From: Dyella sp. 2HG41-7
Lineage (GTDB): Bacteria; Pseudomonadota; Gammaproteobacteria; Xanthomonadales; Rhodanobacteraceae
Length of the DNA: 64,000 bases
Reading direction: 5' to 3'
NCBI RefSeq assembly: GCF_021390675.1
Contig: NZ_JAJEJV010000004.1
Location: 310,001-374,000, forward strand
Numbering within the stretch: position 1 is the stretch's first letter; each line of letters opens with the position of its first letter. The translations under genes were made by a program, and so were the position numbers. The notes beneath the pieces are model-generated. The model made no database searches and had not been told where the DNA came from. It saw only the letters and a program-made list of their open reading frames with translations. This document shows, piece after piece, positions 62,862 through 64,000 of the stretch.

Positions 62862-63010
62862 TTACGGCCGCATGATTGCGTAGGTAGAAACCGTACCGTC
62901 ATTATCAAGCATCACTAGCCTGGACGCAGAAGCACTGATAAGTGCCGTTCCCTCATCGGCGCCATAGCCAATCTTCAGTCGATTGCCGTCAATTTTCCAA
63001 ACGCGATTAG
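62862..63010 (-). pseudogene. 3' gene fragment without a start, joined to array repeat
   Basis: About 48 codons (VWKIDGNRLKIGYGADEGTA, ASRLVMLDNDGTVSTYAIMRP) run into copy 16 of the repeat with no start codon between them. The only ATG is beyond the repeat and would translate it. This looks like the C-terminal remnant of a gene whose 5' part was lost at the repeat. Confidence 0.55.
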
Positions 63011-63034
63011 GTCTGCTATGGGTCGAATGCGGAC
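63011..63034 (-). repeat. Array-2 repeat copy 16
   Basis: GTCTGCTATGGGTCGAATGC then GGAC. Both arms carry compensatory-type changes (TGCTA / AATGC). It is 21 nt from the next gene. Confidence 0.8.
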
Positions 63035-63055
63035 ATTCGAGCGGCAATGAAGCGA

Positions 63056-63454
63056 CTACGACTTGACGATGTGACCGCCCACCATGCCAAGAATCATTTC
63101 CCGCGTCAGGCGAATTCCATGAGTCTGACCAGGATTAACAGCGGCTTCGCATTGGCCAGTTTTGATGATATCTAAAAGTCTTGGCCAAAGCAGATGACCT
63201 GGTACTAAGGCAAGAGTTGCTTGAGGGGCATTTAGCGACAGTACGAACTCTCGGTGAGTGAATAAAGGTAGTTCATGCACCTTGTTATCTGCTGGGTAGC
63301 TCAGAAAATGCATTGCTGCCACATTATGCTCGGTTCCTGCTTTAACCAGAACCCAAAACTGAGCTTCAGCTAGCTGCTGATATAAAACGACAACGCGAGA
63401 AGGGTCGCTCCTCAATTTTTGCAAAGTATCGACTAGGTAGTCTTGTGGCTGCAT
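63056..63454 (-). CDS. SseB-like protein
   Basis: 132 residues. VVVLYQQLAEAQFWVLVKAG, ELPLFTHREFVLSLNAPQAT and CEAAVNPGQTHGIRLT fit the SseB N-terminal domain (helix, 'vyvP', 'lp-Ft---~l', and 'g--vviNPg---g~-l'). In other bacteria SseB-type genes occur both as secretion-related and as immunity-cluster genes. No cognate partner here. Confidence 0.68.
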   Translation of the reverse strand: MQPQDYLVDTLQKLRSDPSRVVVLYQQLAEAQFWVLVKAGTEHNVAAMHFLSYPADNKVHELPLFTHREFVLSLNAPQATLALVPGHLLWPRLLDIIKTGQCEAAVNPGQTHGIRLTREMILGMVGGHIVKS

Positions 63455-63482
63455 AAGGTCACTACTCGTTGATATTTTTAAA

Positions 63483-63507
63483 TGACTGCTTCGGGTCGGA
63501 AGCGGAC
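63483..63507 (-). repeat. Array-2 repeat copy 17
   Basis: TGACTGCTTCGGGTCGGAAG then CGGAC. It is 1 nt before the stop codon of the gene at 63509. Confidence 0.82.
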
Positions 63508-63508
63508 C

Positions 63509-63754
63509 TTAATCAGCCCGACAGTCTGCAACCTCTTTCCCGACATCATCGAGAAGTGCCATAAAATCGCGCAACGGGACAGTCAACTGTGTTGGCCTAT
63601 CTTTTCTCACAACGTCGACGAAAAGCTCAACTTCGAGCACTCTATCCGAGCGCTCATTTCGCACACGACAGAGCACTTGTGCGTCGTATGAGATTTCTGC
63701 GGCCAAGTATTCGAAGTCCATCGGGCTTACAAAATCCACTGTAAAACCGGACAT
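63509..63754 (-). CDS. Small hypothetical protein of array 2
   Basis: 81 residues, alpha/beta: VDFVSPMDFEYLAAEISYDA, then VLEVELFVDVVRKDRPTQLT and LRDFMALLDDVGKEVADC. GGAG lies 6 nt before the ATG at 63754. It resembles small immunity proteins in size and context; family not assigned. Confidence 0.65.
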   Translation of the reverse strand: MSGFTVDFVSPMDFEYLAAEISYDAQVLCRVRNERSDRVLEVELFVDVVRKDRPTQLTVPLRDFMALLDDVGKEVADCRAD

Positions 63755-63786
63755 GAAACACTCCATTCCATTCAACTAGCTTGCAA

Positions 63787-63805
63787 TGTCCGCTTTGGGT
63801 TGCGG
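63787..63805 (-). repeat. Array-2 repeat copy 18 (partial)
   Basis: TGTCCGCTTTGGGTTGCGG: left arm and core only. The array may continue beyond the window. Confidence 0.6.
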
Positions 63806-64000
63806 TCTCAATGGGTCAATGCAACACCTAAAGAGTGAGAAAACAGCCGCATTTTGTGATGGCACCTAGATCTGAGTTCATCAAGAGGTAGCCAGACGCT
63901 TGGAAATGGCTAAATTTAAGGTGAGATACGACAAGGTGACAATTCCATGGGCAGCCGGGAAAAGCGCTTGGCGTCTAGCCCCTTACACGCGCTACCGTTG

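Noticed and set aside
52234-63805. Classical integron attC sites
   Set aside because: The repeat lacks the R/L box pairs and extrahelical bases of attC; only the arrangement is integron-like.
63813-64000. Possible gene start at the right edge (ATG 63948, plus strand)
   Set aside because: Too few codons before the window ends and no ribosome binding site.

Overview
The window reads as chromosome of a high-GC gammaproteobacterium, most likely of the Xanthomonadales/Lysobacterales (Rhodanobacteraceae-like, e.g. Dyella/Luteibacter relatives). This rests on an XAC0095-type small protein, REP-like inverted repeats and the general gene repertoire. It is an inference, because there is no rRNA or housekeeping marker here. 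No tRNA, rRNA, CRISPR array, transposase or integrase was seen.

1-33.9 kb is ordinary, GC-rich, densely coding chromosome. It holds a LysR regulator divergent from a four-gene FUSC/DUF1656/HlyD/outer-membrane-factor efflux operon, a pair of MacB-like permeases without an ATPase, and a DUF1624 acyltransferase-like membrane protein. RhtA-type and DHA2-type exporters follow, with an SMP-30 lactonase, cupin and VOC proteins, a GlxA-type regulator, an ABC-2 exporter and a DUF1501 Tat protein. Further on are an AraC regulator, a Tat multicopper oxidase, a YceI protein, a secreted beta-helix protein, an RMD1-family protein, a lipoprotein, DoxX and DUF2252. A DUF3309 mini-protein, a metallothionein and a PAS histidine kinase close the segment.

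34.2-37.1 kb and 52.2-63.8 kb are different. They are two arrays of small, visibly AT-richer, mostly single-ORF units. Nearly every gene is followed, often within 0-20 nt of its stop codon, by one copy of a ~24-bp hairpin repeat (sense consensus GTCCGCTTTCGACCCAAAGC plus GGAC). The repeat has the same orientation relative to the gene in both arrays although the arrays lie on opposite strands. The cargo includes proteins resembling orphan immunity proteins (YezG/DUF600-like, Imm32, DUF4279, DUF6869, SseB-like), small secreted proteins and small membrane proteins, with no cognate toxin in view. This looks like a cassette-type polyimmunity locus, and it is the main candidate for an undescribed system here.

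37.2-52 kb between the arrays is again ordinary chromosome. It holds a YciI protein, an MFS symporter, REP-like elements, the XAC0095 protein with a structured leader, a GT2 glycosyltransferase, Lrp/AsnC, a GST and an asparagine-synthase-like PP-loop enzyme without a glutaminase domain. After these come an M23-like protein lacking one zinc ligand, a RibD-C reductase, a truncated-hemoglobin/monooxygenase pair divergent from an HxlR regulator, and a MocR regulator divergent from an EamA exporter.
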